Assembly: GCA_013398175.1 (NCBI GenBank)
Contig: VZRZ01004325.1
Location: 511,799-575,798, forward strand
Length of the DNA stretch: 64,000 bases
Direction of reading: 5' to 3'
Origin: Climacteris rufus
Lineage: Eukaryota; Chordata; Aves; Passeriformes; Climacteridae
Shown: positions 61,379 through 64,000 of the stretch, piece by piece
Layout of the letters: every line of letters begins with the position of its first letter
Position numbering within the stretch: position 1 is the first letter of the stretch
Position numbers and translations under genes: made by a program
The notes under the pieces: generated by a model
Seen by the model: only the letters and a program-made list of their open reading frames with translations
The model's database searches: none
Told to the model about the DNA's origin: nothing

Positions 61379-64000
61379 CTGGTAGAAATAATTTATGCAG
61401 CCGATAAGAGCAATACTGTATTGGCAGCAACATTAGAAGGAAACCTGTAAATTATGGATGGCAGCACAGGCTGTCATAAAGCACTTTGCAACTTTAAATC
61501 CCCAGAGCTTGTACCGATAGTGTCCATACCTCCTTTTTCTTCTCTTTAGTAATTGAAGATACTCTTTTGTTAAAAAAAAAATCAGTTTAAACTGGCAAGG
61601 TCATTACCACATGTGTCCTCTAATGCTTCAGGAAATCTCAAATCCACATACTTCGTTGGTTCTGGGACTGGCAAAGGAACAGTAGAGGAGTGACTGGTGC
61701 AGACTGCACAGTGCTGGTGTCTGCATGGAGATGTGAATGTAGCTACCATTTCCCCACTAAAGTTTTAATAATGCTTTCATTTTCTCTTAAGATTATCAGA
61801 AATTGAGACTCATCCCTTGCGATCCCCGTGTTAATTGTGGCTGTTTATGATAATAACTTTCTTGATTATTTTGGATGATTTGAGTTCTGAGACTTTTCTC
61901 ATATATATGAGTGCATCTGCATGTTTTAAGATATGAAAATTGCTCTGGTGTATTCCTGTTAAATTGCATGGTAATAACTATAACAATATCCCCCATAAAT
62001 TATGACTGTGGAGACTTACCTACTTGTCCTTGCCTCAGCTAATTATATTTCACCCCCCTTCACTTTTTTCATGCTGTCACTTCAAATGTATATTTTTTGG
62101 TTCTCTAGCTCCGCAGTAGCTCTGGTACATTCCCTGACAGCAGGGTGGGTTACAGTTACAGTGGGGAGACTTGCTGGACTAAATGAACTGAAATGAAAGA
62201 TATTTTAGTCTCTTGACATACCATCAGCCAGTAACTGTATGGAAAGCACTCGTATTTTTAATGAATGAGTATTTCTGACACATAATACGAATGCCTAAAA
62301 TTAGATATATCTGGGGACAGATTTGATGGAGAGGCGGTCCAGACAGGTCAGACACTGTACTTCCTTTATTTTCGGGTCTGGGCCACTGTTGTGAAGCCCA
62401 GCATGAGGACCAGGCTCTCTTTACCATGCATAGGGAGGAATCGGCTGCCAGAAGGGCAATCCCTAAAATCTTGCACTTCTAGAGGCATCAAAAAGCTGGG
62501 AACACAAAGGGTGGGATGATGGTTTAATTTGTGCCCCCCATTCTCCAGAGCTCAGGTGTCCAGACCTGCACTTCCAATATCTATTACTTTATGTTTTGTG
62601 TTGAAGACTCTCAACATGAGGGCACTTGCCCAGGCAGTGACTGACGTGCATTCAAATCCCTCCACGCTCCAAAAGGATCCAAACTGTTAGCCCTGAGGAA
62701 GACAACCAGGGAGCACCCAAACTACGGCCAGCCTTCCATCTCAATTGCTATTTATTTTTAAAAGCAGTTTATCCTTGCAAAGACCATTCTTCTAGAAAAC
62801 ATTTGGGTCCCGGATTTATTTAGGGTGGTGGATGTCTTTAGAGAGCAGCCCTGCCTGGTAGAGCAGCATTTTGTTGCAAGGGCAGATCTGGCTGCATGTC
62901 TTCTGGGGCTCCAGAGGAGCTGAGGACACACTGTCCCCCATCCCCAGGCCTTCTGCTCTGCATTGTCCCAAAGGAGCAGCGCTGTTATTCAGAGATCCCT
63001 TTATTTATGAGGGAGTTTTTCAGGGAGGGTTTTTAACACTTGAGTAAGCGCCGTAGTACCGATGCAACATAAGTTATGTAGGAAGGTAGGGAAGGTGTGT
63101 ACCCTCACTGTGAATGCCTCAGCTCACCACCTACATGTCTGCCATTTACATTTTTTTCCTTTCTAGGGCATTTATAGCTCTCTAAAACAGCCCATTTTTC
63201 CTTCCATGTCCTTCTCACAAAAATAACAATAAAAAAATGAAAACTCCTCAAAGGAAGGATTTTTTTTTGTCGAAACACTTCTCTGTGTGATAAATGACAA
63301 GATGTTTCAGTGAGATTTAAAGCCACAATTTCCAAAAAATATATGAGTGTTTCTGGTGACATTGTCACTGTATTACTGTTCTCTCTCTGGCTTCTTATAC
63401 TGTCAGACACTATCAAAGTACCTAAGCATCTCACGCATAAAATCAATAGCAAAAGTAAAATCTCTACAGGGGTTCATACTCTGGCAATGCTCCCTTCTCA
63501 CTGGTAAAAGAATTTTCTTGAGTCAGGACTTTTTTCTTGATTTTGAAGGGTGGAGAGGAAAATGTTTAGCAATAAATGTGGCATTTGTATCTTGTGAGCT
63601 GCACCTGCAAAAAAAGGACACTTAGAGGTACCAGTGGCACCCCCTGAAGGCAGCTACCCTGGGATCCCCCTGCCTGGTGAGTTGGGCATCCATGTGCCTG
63701 GGGTGACATGGGCTGGGGGCAGGGACAGGGTTGACCACAGGCTCTGCCCCAACATGAGTGGGATCACCGCCTGCAGCCAGGCTGGGTGGCCTTTTCCAAC
63801 CCACATGGTTGGTCCCTGGCAGCTCCAGGGCTGCTGTCCCAAAAATAATTTATAACCCCTTATTTGAACCTTATCTGACTTCCATGCCTTCCCTGAAAAG
63901 TTATTTCTGTTAAATTCAGCACTTTTATTTGTTTCCAAAGGCCCCTCTCACATCTGTCTGTTGAAGCACTTCACGTGTTGATATGCCTCCTCCACATGTT
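61379..64000. other. Unique noncoding sequence
   Basis: No gene supported. GC rises at 62840-62990 and 63630-63840 without CpG enrichment. The longest open frame, 115 codons on the minus strand at 63105-63452, and the overlapping frames at 63622-63938 have no recognisable features. Confidence 0.55.

Noticed and set aside
1..64000. CRISPR arrays, operons, phage or plasmid features, tRNA and rRNA genes, endogenous retroviral genes
   Set aside because: None seen. No evenly spaced repeats, no tRNA B-box-like GGTTCGAATCC, no recognisable gag or pol of retroviral type; the sequence is vertebrate in character.

Overview
The window looks like nuclear DNA from a bird, most likely a neoavian and possibly a passerine. 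The strongest evidence is three CR1 LINE remnants (minus strand at about 30.70-30.91 kb; plus strand at about 60.67-61.38 kb; an older plus-strand copy at about 28.73-29.14 kb). The two younger ones carry the typical avian CR1 3' tail that ends in variants of ATTCTATGATTCTA. The rest is AT-rich, CpG-poor, single-copy sequence with scattered very old amniote repeats. Nothing suggests bacteria, a plasmid, a phage or an organelle.

No protein-coding gene can be supported. The longest open frame (181 codons, minus strand, 45811-46356) is about what chance gives in 64 kb: roughly 6,000 stop codons over six frames, and a run of 180 open codons has a probability near 0.0002. None of the longer translations resembles a family I recognise. 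The window is therefore either a gene desert or the inside of a very long intron. Two short segments (18986-19089 and 29452-29565) have good splice-site context and one open frame, and are listed only as weak exon candidates.

Layout. 0-9.8 kb: unique sequence with a MIR-like SINE remnant (about 560-775), a 99-nt inverted repeat whose transcript would fold well (2221-2319) and a 160-bp polypyrimidine tract (5040-5199). 9.8-15.7 kb: a cluster of old amniote repeat fragments, the clearest being a foldback element at 13381-13559. 15.7-22.2 kb: unique. 22.2-24.55 kb: the only GC-rich, CpG-rich part, with two CpG-dense blocks (22861-23280 and 24241-24540), the best candidate for a promoter or regulatory island; one ambiguous base lies at 24362. 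24.55-30.7 kb: unique sequence, the old CR1 and an exon-like segment. 30.7-46.8 kb: a short CR1 3' end, then a long empty stretch. 46.8-47.2 kb: a LINE reverse-transcriptase fossil with several motifs still in one frame. 47.2-60.6 kb: unique sequence with one more foldback repeat (53011-53105). 60.7-61.4 kb: an internally deleted CR1. 61.4-64 kb: unique.

Because no genes are supported, nothing can be said about pathways. The points most worth following are the CpG island pair, the 2.2-kb hairpin, the LINE fossils and the two exon-like segments. No previously undescribed biological system is evident.
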